Assembly (NCBI RefSeq): GCF_003591515.1
Contig: NZ_QZCG01000001.1
Coordinates: 62,001-126,000 of the forward strand
DNA: 64,000 nucleotides
Reading direction: 5' to 3'
From: Paracoccus onubensis
Lineage (GTDB): Bacteria > Pseudomonadota > Alphaproteobacteria > Rhodobacterales > Rhodobacteraceae
Both the position numbers and the translations under genes were made by a program. Shown here piece after piece: positions 35,103-43,924 of this stretch. The notes beneath the pieces were generated by a model, which worked only from the letters and a program-made list of their open reading frames with translations, ran no database searches and was not told where the DNA came from. Each line of letters starts with the position of its first letter. Within the stretch, counting starts at the first letter, position 1.

Positions 35103-38100
35103 ATGCAGGACTTGACCGCGATGCAAGCCGCCTACTGGGTCTGGGGCCATTCCCCCCGCGCGACCGAGGGCGTTTCCGCGCATCTTTATGCTGAATTCGA
35201 CACCGGATTGCTGGATGAAGACCGGTTGCGCGATGCCCTTCGGCAAGTTTTCGCCTGCCATCCGGCCCTGTCGCTTGGCGTAGATGCCGAGGGCATGCCG
35301 TTCGATGCGCCGCTGCCGTCGCTGGAGGTCGAGGATCTGCGCGATCAGCCCTCTGCCGCGCAAGAGCGCAGGCTTGCGGAGATCCGGCATGAGAAATCCC
35401 ATCAGCGGCTTGCTTTGGATCGGGGCGCGGGAATGCAGATCTCGCTTAGCCTTCTGGGGCAGGACCGGGCGCGGCTGCATCTTGATCTGGACATGATCAC
35501 GGCGGATCCATCCTGTTTCGGACAGATCGTCGAAGATCTCGCGCGTGCCTATGAAGGCGAGGAACTGACATATCTAGCCGCACCTCCGCCACGCCGGATC
35601 TGCCCCGAAGATCGGGGCTGGTGGCGCGACCGGCTGGAATCTTTGCCCGCGACGCCGGTTTTACCGGACGGCACGGGCGGCGCGCCGGCCAGCACGCGCC
35701 TGTTTGCGATGCTGACCCCGGATGAGGTGCAGGCGCTGCGGCATGTCGCCCGGCAAAGCCGCGTTACATTTTCGGCAATGATGATGACGCTGTTTGCAGC
35801 GCATCTGGGGAAGGCCACCGGGCAGCGGCAATTCCGTCTGAACCTGCCGACTTTCCTGCGTGAAAAGGGCGATCCGGCGGCGGTCGGCGATGTGTCCGAC
35901 CTGACCGTGCTGGGAATCGAGCTTGCCGATCTGCCCTTTGCGGTCCTGTGCCAACGTCAGCAAGAGACCCTGTTCGCGGCATTGTCGCATCATGGCTATT
36001 CCGGCACGGCGGTATTGCGCGATCTTTCGCGGCTGCGCGGAACGGTCGAAACTGCTCCGGTGGTGTTTTCCGCCGGGCTGGATCTGCCGGGACGGGTGAT
36101 CCTTGGGCCTGTGGCCTCGCGGCTGTTCGGGCCGATGGTCTGGGTCATGTCACAGGCGCCGCAGGTCGCGCTGGACGTGCAGTTCGGCATGCTGACTGAG
36201 GGTCTTCTGATCAACTGGGACCTGCGGACGGATCGGGTGGACGAGGCATGGGCACGCGATCTCTTCGACCGTTTCACCGCCGATGCCCGCCATCTGGCCG
36301 CCAGTCCAGAGGCGGCGGATCTGCCGCTTGCTGTCTGGCATGATGCCGCGCGGCAGCCTTTGACGGTGCTGCAACAGGCCTATCTGATGGGGCGGGGCGC
36401 ACATTTGCCGCTGGGCGGCGTGGCGATGCAGAAATTCCGCGAATACCGGGGCGATTTCCAGATCGACAGGCTTCGGGCGCGGCTGATCGATATGATGTCG
36501 CTTTATCCCGCCCTGCGCAGCCGGATCGATCCGGCCAGCCTGATGTTGTCCGAATTGCCGTCGGCAGGGGCGGCATCGGGCGGGACCGGAACCGGATTGC
36601 CGTTCGAGGTAACGGATCTGCGTCATCTGCCGCCCGCCGAAGCCGAGGCGCAGGTGGATGGGCTGCGCGACGATTACGCCCATGCGATGTTCGACCTTGA
36701 CGGCCCGCTTTGGCATGTCCGGGCATTCCTGATGCCCGAAGAATGTGATCCGGTAGTGATTTTCGCCCGCTTCGATGCCCTGATCCTTGACGGGCAGTCG
36801 ATCTGTTCCCTGCTGGCCCGGATGTTCGACGAGGCCCCGCTTGCGGCGCAGGCCCCGGTTACCCGGCCGCAACCGGACCCGGTCGCGCGCCGCAAGGCCG
36901 CCGCCTACTGGAAAGATTATCTTGCCGGCGTCGAAACCCCGCCACGCCTGCCCTGGCTTGTTCCGCTGGAAAAGATCGGCAGTTCCCGCTATCGCCGCCA
37001 GACCCTGCGTCTGCCTCGTGATCTGCTTGGGCAATTGCGGCGTATCGGTGCGGCAGAGGGCCTGTTCCTGAATTCGGTCCTGACCGCGATCCTGCTGGAT
37101 GTGGTGGCCCGCTGGACGGCTGACGGGCAGCTATGCGTCGCGGTTCCGGTGACACCGCCGGATGCCGCAACGGGAAAGGCGGGAACGCAGAATGCCTCGA
37201 CCTTCATCCCGCTGCGTTTCGATGCGACCAAAGGCACGCTATCCGAACGGGCCGCGGGTTGTCAGTCGGACATGATGGCCGGGCTGGAACAGACCGCCTT
37301 CAGCGGCCCTGAGATCGGGCGGTTGCTGATGAATAACGGCGGCGGCGCATTGCCGCTGCCGGTCGTGTTGACCAATGGCATGGGCTGGGAACGTCCCGCG
37401 CCCGCCCCGATGCGCCTGATCCGTGGCCTGACCCAGACTCCGCAGGTCGCGCTGGATTTGCGGCTTGCGCTGGATGCCGAAGGTGGGCTGGAGCTGAATA
37501 TCGATCATGCCGAACGGGCGGTGGGCGCGCGGCTTGCACAGGATATGCTGGATGCCATGGGCCGGGCGATCCTGGCCATCTGCGACAGGGGCACACTGAA
37601 GCTTGAGTCCCATGAGGTTCTGGCACTGGATCATTATCGCCATAATGCCGCGCCGGACATGCTGGCCGAACCGGAGGCGGATTTCCTGACATCCATCGCC
37701 CGCAACCTCTTCGAGACGGGCGGCATCCGTCCGGCGCTGCATTTCGGCGAGGAATGCCTGAGCTATGCCGGGCTTGGCCGCATGGTCGCATCGGCAATGA
37801 CCGGATTGCGGGCGCGGGGATTGGCCGAGGGCGATGTGGTGGCGATCTGCCTGCCGCGCGGGCCCGAACATCTGGCGTTGCAACTCGCCTGCGCGCTGGA
37901 GGGGCTGATCTGGGTGCCCATCGACGCCTCGGCCCCGCAGGAACGGCGTTGTTATCTGCTGGAGAATTGCAGCCCCGCCCTGATCGTCGCCGCGATCGGG
38001 ACAGATGGCTTCCCCTTTGTCCCGGCAGAGACGATATTCGCCGCATCGCCGGATGCCCGCCCCGCCGAACCCGGGACGCTTCGCCGCCGCGGCCTGTCGG

Positions 38101-39416
38101 AGCAGCCGGGCTATTACCTTTACACCTCTGGCACGACCGGGCGCCCCAAATGCGTGGTGCTGAACAATTGCGCCACCGCCAACACCATCGCCGCGACAAG
38201 GCAAAACTGGCGGCTCGGCCCCGAGGATGTGACGATCTCTGTCACGCCGCTGCATCACGACATGTCGGTTTTCGACCTGTTTGGCAGCATGTCCGCCGGC
38301 GCGACGCTGGTCATGCCGGATCATGAGAAAGACGCGATCCACTGGTGCCGTCTGGTCCGGCAGCACAGGGTAACGATCTGGTGCTCGGTCCCGGCGATCC
38401 TTGAAATGCTGCTGGCCTGCCGCCAGCCCGGCGATCTGGACAGCCTGCGGCTGGTCGCGCAGGGCGGCGATTATATCAAGCCCGCGACAATCGCGACCCT
38501 GCGCGGATTACTGCCCCAAGCGCGGCTGATCTCGCTTGGCGGGCCGACCGAAACCACGATCTGGAGCATCTGGCACGAAATCGCCGCCGGCGACACCGGC
38601 ACCGTCCCCTATGGCCGCCCCCTGCCGGGCAACAGTTATTTCATCTGCACGGATTCAGGCGAACATTGCCCGGCCGGCATTGTCGGGCGCATCCATACCG
38701 CCGGGGTGAATCTCGCGCTGGGATATCTGTCCGGCGGGCGGATCGGGGGCGATGATTTCGTGACGCTGAACGACGATCGGGGGCAGCCGGTCCGGGCATT
38801 CCGTACCGGTGACCGGGGATATTACCGCGATGATGGCAGCATCATCTTTGCCGAGCGTGTGGGCGGCTATATCAAGATCCGTGGCGTGCGCCTGTCGCTT
38901 GCCGATGTCGAGATCGGCCTGATCGGTCACCCGGCCATCCGCCATGTCATTGCGGTGGATTGCGGCGAGGGGGCCGATGTCACGCTGGCGGCGCTTTATG
39001 TCGCCGACAGAATGATCCCGGCCGCCGATCTGCGCGCCCATGCCCGCGAGCATCTTCCGGAATCGCATATCCCCTCGCGCTTCCTGCGGGTCGACGCGCT
39101 TCCCCTGTCGGCGAATGGCAAATCCGACCGCAACCGGGCGCGGCAGATGCTGACCGAACCCGCGCAACCCGATATCCCGGCCCCGCAATCGGGCGACACG
39201 GCGCAGCATGTGCTGGCTATCTGCCTTGGCATCATCGGCCCTGCGCCGGACGCCACCCCCGATCAGCCGCTGCTGTCGCTGGGCTTGCGGCCCGCGCATC
39301 TCAAACCCATCGCCGACGGTCTGTCTGCCGCTTATGGAAAGCCGCTCCGTCCCGCCCAGCTCAGTCGATGCCGCACCGCTCGCGACATGTCGCAGCTATG
39401 CCTTGAAACCGCCTGA
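35103..39416 (+). CDS. NRPS Cy-Cy-A-(degenerate carrier), VibF N-terminal-like
   Basis: About 1437 aa. Cy1 (1-410) opens LTAMQAAYWVWG and has DMITADPSC where Cy domains show DxxxxDxxS, so the last Ser is Cys (138). Cy2 (about 418-840) opens LTVLQQAYLMGRG and has the full motif DALILDGQS (558-566). Adenylation domain about 865-1350: YTSGTTGRPKC, SLGGPTETTIWSI, FRTGDRG and the catalytic Lys in SANGKSDR; a threonine-type substrate is inferred. The last 70 residues look like a carrier domain, but the site reads LGLRPAHL, with no Ser. No thioesterase. Tandem Cy-Cy-A is the arrangement of vibriobactin synthetase VibF. ATG 35103 has AGGA upstream; ATG 35073 does not. Confidence 0.93.
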   Translation: MQDLTAMQAAYWVWGHSPRATEGVSAHLYAEFDTGLLDEDRLRDALRQVFACHPALSLGVDAEGMPFDAPLPSLEVEDLRDQPSAAQERRLAEIRHEKSHQRLALDRGAGMQISLSLLGQDRARLHLDLDMITADPSCFGQIVEDLARAYEGEELTYLAAPPPRRICPEDRGWWRDRLESLPATPVLPDGTGGAPASTRLFAMLTPDEVQALRHVARQSRVTFSAMMMTLFAAHLGKATGQRQFRLNLPTFLREKGDPAAVGDVSDLTVLGIELADLPFAVLCQRQQETLFAALSHHGYSGTAVLRDLSRLRGTVETAPVVFSAGLDLPGRVILGPVASRLFGPMVWVMSQAPQVALDVQFGMLTEGLLINWDLRTDRVDEAWARDLFDRFTADARHLAASPEAADLPLAVWHDAARQPLTVLQQAYLMGRGAHLPLGGVAMQKFREYRGDFQIDRLRARLIDMMSLYPALRSRIDPASLMLSELPSAGAASGGTGTGLPFEVTDLRHLPPAEAEAQVDGLRDDYAHAMFDLDGPLWHVRAFLMPEECDPVVIFARFDALILDGQSICSLLARMFDEAPLAAQAPVTRPQPDPVARRKAAAYWKDYLAGVETPPRLPWLVPLEKIGSSRYRRQTLRLPRDLLGQLRRIGAAEGLFLNSVLTAILLDVVARWTADGQLCVAVPVTPPDAATGKAGTQNASTFIPLRFDATKGTLSERAAGCQSDMMAGLEQTAFSGPEIGRLLMNNGGGALPLPVVLTNGMGWERPAPAPMRLIRGLTQTPQVALDLRLALDAEGGLELNIDHAERAVGARLAQDMLDAMGRAILAICDRGTLKLESHEVLALDHYRHNAAPDMLAEPEADFLTSIARNLFETGGIRPALHFGEECLSYAGLGRMVASAMTGLRARGLAEGDVVAICLPRGPEHLALQLACALEGLIWVPIDASAPQERRCYLLENCSPALIVAAIGTDGFPFVPAETIFAASPDARPAEPGTLRRRGLSEQPGYYLYTSGTTGRPKCVVLNNCATANTIAATRQNWRLGPEDVTISVTPLHHDMSVFDLFGSMSAGATLVMPDHEKDAIHWCRLVRQHRVTIWCSVPAILEMLLACRQPGDLDSLRLVAQGGDYIKPATIATLRGLLPQARLISLGGPTETTIWSIWHEIAAGDTGTVPYGRPLPGNSYFICTDSGEHCPAGIVGRIHTAGVNLALGYLSGGRIGGDDFVTLNDDRGQPVRAFRTGDRGYYRDDGSIIFAERVGGYIKIRGVRLSLADVEIGLIGHPAIRHVIAVDCGEGADVTLAALYVADRMIPAADLRAHAREHLPESHIPSRFLRVDALPLSANGKSDRNRARQMLTEPAQPDIPAPQSGDTAQHVLAICLGIIGPAPDATPDQPLLSLGLRPAHLKPIADGLSAAYGKPLRPAQLSRCRTARDMSQLCLETA

Positions 39417-39473
39417 CCGGCAAAACCCATCCGCCAGCCCGCATGCCAGCATTCCAAGCTTGAAGGATACCCG

Positions 39474-40820
39474 ATGCCCGATCTGCATGGTGACCAGCAT
39501 GACGGCTGGATGCCGCTGACCCTCGCGCAACTCGATTTCTGGGAGGAGTTCTGTTTTCACTCCGACAAGCCGATTTCGACCGTTGCCCATTACGTGACCA
39601 TCGACGGCCCTGCCGATCCGGCGGCACTGGCCGAGGCCATCAGCCGCACCATTGCCGAGGCCGATGCCCTGTCCCTGCGCTTTCAGGAGCTGCCGGACGG
39701 TTCTGTCCGCCAGCGGCACGACCCCGGCTATGCGCCCCGGCTGGCGCAGTTCGATCTGCGGGATGAACCCGATCCGGATGGCACGGCCATGGCAAGAATG
39801 CGCGGGGATTTCGAAGCGGTTCTGGATCTGCGCCGCGATCCGCTGTCCGCGCAATGGCTGTTCCGCACAGGGGAGGCCCGCTGGATCTGGTATAATCGTG
39901 GACATCACGCGGTGCTGGACGGCTATAGCATGCTGCTTTTGGAACAACGCTGCGCCCGGCTTTATCGCCATCTGACCGGCAAGGGGCCGGCGGGCGATCC
40001 GTTCCTGCCCTTCGCCCACTTCATCGAGGAAGACCGGGCCTATGCGAAGGGATCCCGTTTCCCGAAAGACCGGGACTATTGGGCCGGCTATCTCAGCGGC
40101 GAGCTGTCATTCCCGGTCCTGCAAAAGGGCGGCGAGGATTACGGTATCGACGGTCTGACGGCGTTTTGCGCCTTGCCCGAGGATTTTCCGCAACGGATGA
40201 AAAGCTGTGCCGAACGGCTGAAAACCGGCTGGCCCGATCTGCTGGTGCTGTTGGCGGGGGCCTATCTCGCGCGGCGAGTGCCTTATTCCGGCGCCGCCCT
40301 GCCATTATGGCTGCCCTATATGAGCAGGCTCGGCAGTGCTGCGGCGATGATCCCCTCGCTTGCGGTGAATATCCTGCCGCTGCTGGTCGATGTCCCGGAT
40401 ACTGAAACGCTGGAAGATCATGTTGCGCGGCTCTCCGGCGATCTGCGCCGCCTTCGGAAACACGGGCGTTACCGGGTCGAGCAGCTTGCCGCCGATCGCG
40501 GCATCGGCGAGGGCAGCCGGTTCTTCTTTTCACCGCTGGTCAATCTGCTGCCGTTCGATCCTCCGGAATTCGACGGCTGCATCTGCGAACGTCATGTTCT
40601 GTCGAACGGTCCGGCGGACGGGTTCAACATCACCTTCCGCTCGGGCGGCGATGGCGGCGGCATGTCGCTTTATCTTGAAGCCGATCCGACCATGACTTCC
40701 GCCACCGAGTTCGACCGGCATTGCCGGGACCTGCCCGCCTTCCTGTCGCGCGCGCTCGATCCCGCCAATGCCACACGCGCTATCGTGGCGCTTCTGGACG
40801 AAGAACCCGCGCCGGCGTGA
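39474..40820 (+). CDS. stand-alone condensation domain, VibH-like amide synthase
   Basis: 448 aa, a complete condensation domain and nothing else. The active-site motif HHAVLDG (144-150) is intact in WYNRGHHAVLDGYSM; PLTLAQLDFW begins the domain. In vibriobactin assembly VibH joins carrier-bound dihydroxybenzoate to a free polyamine amine. Here it would acylate spermidine, once or at both ends. AAGGA lies 6 bases before the ATG, 57 bases after the NRPS stop and in the same transcript. Confidence 0.9.
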   Translation: MPDLHGDQHDGWMPLTLAQLDFWEEFCFHSDKPISTVAHYVTIDGPADPAALAEAISRTIAEADALSLRFQELPDGSVRQRHDPGYAPRLAQFDLRDEPDPDGTAMARMRGDFEAVLDLRRDPLSAQWLFRTGEARWIWYNRGHHAVLDGYSMLLLEQRCARLYRHLTGKGPAGDPFLPFAHFIEEDRAYAKGSRFPKDRDYWAGYLSGELSFPVLQKGGEDYGIDGLTAFCALPEDFPQRMKSCAERLKTGWPDLLVLLAGAYLARRVPYSGAALPLWLPYMSRLGSAAAMIPSLAVNILPLLVDVPDTETLEDHVARLSGDLRRLRKHGRYRVEQLAADRGIGEGSRFFFSPLVNLLPFDPPEFDGCICERHVLSNGPADGFNITFRSGGDGGGMSLYLEADPTMTSATEFDRHCRDLPAFLSRALDPANATRAIVALLDEEPAPA

Positions 40821-40841
40821 AAGCGCCGTGGGGCCATGCCC

Positions 40842-40918
40842 TTCTTCTTCACATAAATATCCTGCGGAGGGCCAAGGATATAAAACCCCCGGCCATCGTG
40901 GGACGCAAAACCAATCCC
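40842..40918 (+). repeat. dispersed intergenic repeat, diverged copy 4
   Basis: Begins CTTCTTCTTCACATAAATA and contains CCCCGGCCATCGTGGGACGC, the shared 3' block of the other copies, but the middle is changed or lost. It sits between the convergent ends of the VibH-like gene and the second NRPS gene. Confidence 0.6.
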
Positions 40919-40924
40919 GTCATC

Positions 40925-43585
40925 CTATCGCAATGCGCGCGCAGCCAATTCGCTTAGCGGCAGCGCCGCTTGCGCCGGATCGGCCAGAAGCCGGAAGGTT
41001 TCGCCGACGGTCGCGGTGATGCGTTTCACATCCTCCTCTGCATAACGATCCGAACGGTAGCTTATCATCACGCGCAGGCTCCGCTCCTGACCGATGACAT
41101 CCTCGACGACCTCGAATTGCAGACCAAGGATCGACTCGGCCTTTTCCGGGTCGATCTGACGGAAGCGGATTTGCTTGCCATCGGGCAGGTCAAAGCTGCC
41201 ATTCATGGGATTGCGGGCATGGATCTGGATGAACGCCTCGAAGATGCGATCCATTGGCTGTGGCTGCCCGGTCAGTCTTTCACTGACCAGATCCAAAGGA
41301 ATATCGGTCTGCGGCATCGAGCCGTTGATCATGTCGCGGACCTGACCCACCAGCGCCCGGACCGTCACGCCGCTGGCAAAGCGGGTGCGATGGGCGACCA
41401 TGGTGGTGAAATAACCGATCGTGTCGAAGAATTCCGCCTTCAACCGCCCCGAGGCGGATGTCCCGATCAGCAGGTCGTCAATGCCGCCCAGCCAGTGCAG
41501 CGCCGCCGCGATCCCGGCATAGACCACGTTGAAGGGCGAGGCATTCTCGGCCTTGGCAAGCGCGTAAAGCCCTTCGGCAATCGCCGGCTCGACACGCAAT
41601 TCGACCCATCCGCCCGCCGGAGAGCTGTTGCCCTCGGCGCTACCGAAAAGCGGCGCGGCTTCGGGGGCGCCGCGCAGCATATCGGTCCAGAAACCCAGAT
41701 GCGCCTCGTTCGGGCCGGCTGCGTCCTGACGTGCCGCGAATTCATGGAACGGTGCCGGGGTTTCGGGCCAGACGGGGGCATTTCCGGCTGCGCGGCTGAC
41801 ATAGGCCCGGGCGAGATCCGCGATCAGCAGGCCCACGGACCATTCGTCCAGCACGACATGGTGGAACAGCATCGACAGGATCTGTTCGCCATTCTCGACA
41901 AGAAACCGCAGGCGCAGTGGCAATTCGCGGGAAAGGTCGAAGACATGGGCGGCCTCGCTTGCACGGGTTGCGCCATCCGCCTCGGATGAGGGCCAGAACC
42001 AGCGATAGCTGTCCAGATCGGCCATCGGCACGACGGTCTGGCGCGGCTTGCCCTCGTTGTCCGAGAACAGGCTGCGCAGGATGAGGTGACGTTCCAGAAC
42101 ATCGCGAAATGCCTGTGCGAATATTGTTTCGTCCACCGGATCAAGGAAGCGCAGGCCGAAAGGGATATTGAAGATATCGCCATAGCCAAAGCCCGCATAA
42201 GCGCGCCACAGCGATGCCTGGGCCAGTGATAAGGGCGCAGAGGCAGGCGCATCAGCCGCCGGTTCCGGTTGCGCCGTGATCTCCCCGCATGGCTCCGGCC
42301 CGGTTCTTGTCGCCAGCCCGGCCAGCGCCGCCGCGCTTGAATGGCTGAACAGATCGCAAAGATGGATCTCGATCCCGTGCTTGTCCAGCAGCCGGCCGAT
42401 AACGCGGGTTGCGGTCAGGGAATGACCGCCGAAATCGAAGAAATCATCCTCCGGTCCCAGATTATCGTCATGTAATGCCGCGCGAAATTCGCTCAGGATG
42501 ACCTGTTGCAGATCAGGGCTGGCATCGGCGGCAGGAACGGCAGCGGCGCCGGAGGCGATGACAGGAACCGATGCGGCAACCGAAGGAATATCGGCCGTAC
42601 CCGATTTCAGCCGCGCGGCGCAGCGTTCCAGTACCAATCCCGCGGCCATAGGTGAGATATCGGGCCCGGCCAGCATCTCCAGCCCGGTGTTTTCGCGCAG
42701 CCCGACCAGCAATCCCGCGCCGGTGAATGCCGTGCCCAAAGGCTGGTGCGTGACCGTCACCCCGTCAAGCGACAGCGCGGGATGGGTCAGCTGCGCCACC
42801 GCGACCGATGACTCCAGCGGCAATGCCAGAGCAAGATCGGGCAGCGGATGCGCGATGGTTTCGATATCGGGGGCGGGCGTGCCGGTAACTTCGGTGAAGG
42901 CGGCGGCAAGCTGATTGGCAAGCTCGGCCGTCGAGGCTGTCGTTTTCAGGGCCAGACGGATCGGCTGCGGCAGCGTCACCCTGATGTCAGAGCGCAGCCC
43001 TGCCAGCGGATCTGCACCGGAAGGATGTTTTCCTTGTGGCAGCGCAGGCCCCGGCTTGACCGCATATGGAAGCGGGCTGCCGTTATAAAGGGCCGTCAGG
43101 GCGCGCAGGCTTGCATTCGCCACCTCTGCCCCGCCAGCAAGCGCGTGAAAGGCCAGCCCCAGCATCGCCCCGTCGGGCAGCAGGACCAATGCGCATCGGA
43201 ACGGTGCCTTGGATTCCGGATCCCAGGAGGCAGTTTGCAACTCCTGCAGCGACAGGATCGCTTCGGATTCAGAGATGGCGTGATGCAGACGGGCCGATAC
43301 ATGGGCGGGGCGGGCGCAAAGCTCTCCGTCATCGGTCATGACCAGAGAGTGTGCCAATTGCGGTATCGTGGTGGGAAGTTCCTCCAACGCGCGGATCAAT
43401 CGCGTCGCGTCCAGCTTTCCTGTCAGGCGAAAACCCAGCAACGCGGCCAGAATCGTGCCGGGCTCCTGCTGTTGCCGCAACCAGATATGTTCGTGCCGCT
43501 CGGTGATTGAAACCGCGCTTTGCGGCGAAGCGGAATCCCGTGCCGAACCCGGCGCGATTGCAATATCGGAGAAATTATTTGGCAT
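40925..43585 (-). CDS. NRPS (inactive C)-PCP-C, VibF C-terminal-like
   Basis: 886 aa. The N-terminal 25-330 is a condensation-like domain whose HHxxxDG has decayed to FHALAGG (146-152), so it is likely structural. PCP at about 355-425 with the intact site FFDFGGHSLTA (Ser389). C domain 450-880 with HHVVLDE (575-581), Glu replacing the usual Gly. Vibriobactin VibF has Cy-Cy-A-C-PCP-C with a dead first C used for dimerisation; this protein matches its second half. Expected to hold the threonyl/oxazolinyl group on Ser389 and transfer it to the spermidine secondary amine. Encoded on the opposite strand from its partner. Confidence 0.9.
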   Translation of the reverse strand: MPNNFSDIAIAPGSARDSASPQSAVSITERHEHIWLRQQQEPGTILAALLGFRLTGKLDATRLIRALEELPTTIPQLAHSLVMTDDGELCARPAHVSARLHHAISESEAILSLQELQTASWDPESKAPFRCALVLLPDGAMLGLAFHALAGGAEVANASLRALTALYNGSPLPYAVKPGPALPQGKHPSGADPLAGLRSDIRVTLPQPIRLALKTTASTAELANQLAAAFTEVTGTPAPDIETIAHPLPDLALALPLESSVAVAQLTHPALSLDGVTVTHQPLGTAFTGAGLLVGLRENTGLEMLAGPDISPMAAGLVLERCAARLKSGTADIPSVAASVPVIASGAAAVPAADASPDLQQVILSEFRAALHDDNLGPEDDFFDFGGHSLTATRVIGRLLDKHGIEIHLCDLFSHSSAAALAGLATRTGPEPCGEITAQPEPAADAPASAPLSLAQASLWRAYAGFGYGDIFNIPFGLRFLDPVDETIFAQAFRDVLERHLILRSLFSDNEGKPRQTVVPMADLDSYRWFWPSSEADGATRASEAAHVFDLSRELPLRLRFLVENGEQILSMLFHHVVLDEWSVGLLIADLARAYVSRAAGNAPVWPETPAPFHEFAARQDAAGPNEAHLGFWTDMLRGAPEAAPLFGSAEGNSSPAGGWVELRVEPAIAEGLYALAKAENASPFNVVYAGIAAALHWLGGIDDLLIGTSASGRLKAEFFDTIGYFTTMVAHRTRFASGVTVRALVGQVRDMINGSMPQTDIPLDLVSERLTGQPQPMDRIFEAFIQIHARNPMNGSFDLPDGKQIRFRQIDPEKAESILGLQFEVVEDVIGQERSLRVMISYRSDRYAEEDVKRITATVGETFRLLADPAQAALPLSELAARALR

Positions 43586-43924
43586 CTTGGTCTTTCGGAA
43601 TGTCGATTCATGAGGCCCCGAAGGTCAGCGGCCAACCGAAAGCACAGGGGGATACTTGCCCGACCGCGCCACCGGAATGGCTACATGACGCGCCTTGCGG
43701 GTCGGGCTGGGGCATCAGGAACAGGCGCAGTCAATGCCCAGACTTGCCTGCTGTCAACCCCGGCGACCAGTCAATTGAAGGAACTGGCAGGATCGCGCGG
43801 CAACATCCCTGTTCGTGACGCGCGTGCAAACAGGTTGCGCCGCGCGGTTCCTGTGCCGCGGCGGCATGTAATCCCGGTTTCAGGGGGCGGATACGCAATG
43901 CGCCTACCCGTGGTATTGACCGGC
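43586..43924. other. intergenic region upstream of the second NRPS gene
   Basis: 339 bases without a supportable gene. It should contain the promoter of the C-PCP-C gene and the terminator region of ssuB, both on the minus strand. A TTGACA is present on the minus strand near 43760, without a convincing -10. No known riboswitch or repeat was recognised. Confidence 0.5.

Noticed and set aside
27880..43585. Agrobactin, vibriobactin or fluvibactin as the product
   Set aside because: These use only 2,3-dihydroxybenzoate, so the PchB-like lyase and the Cys-type ligase would have no use. Not fully excluded if the ligase specificity prediction is wrong.
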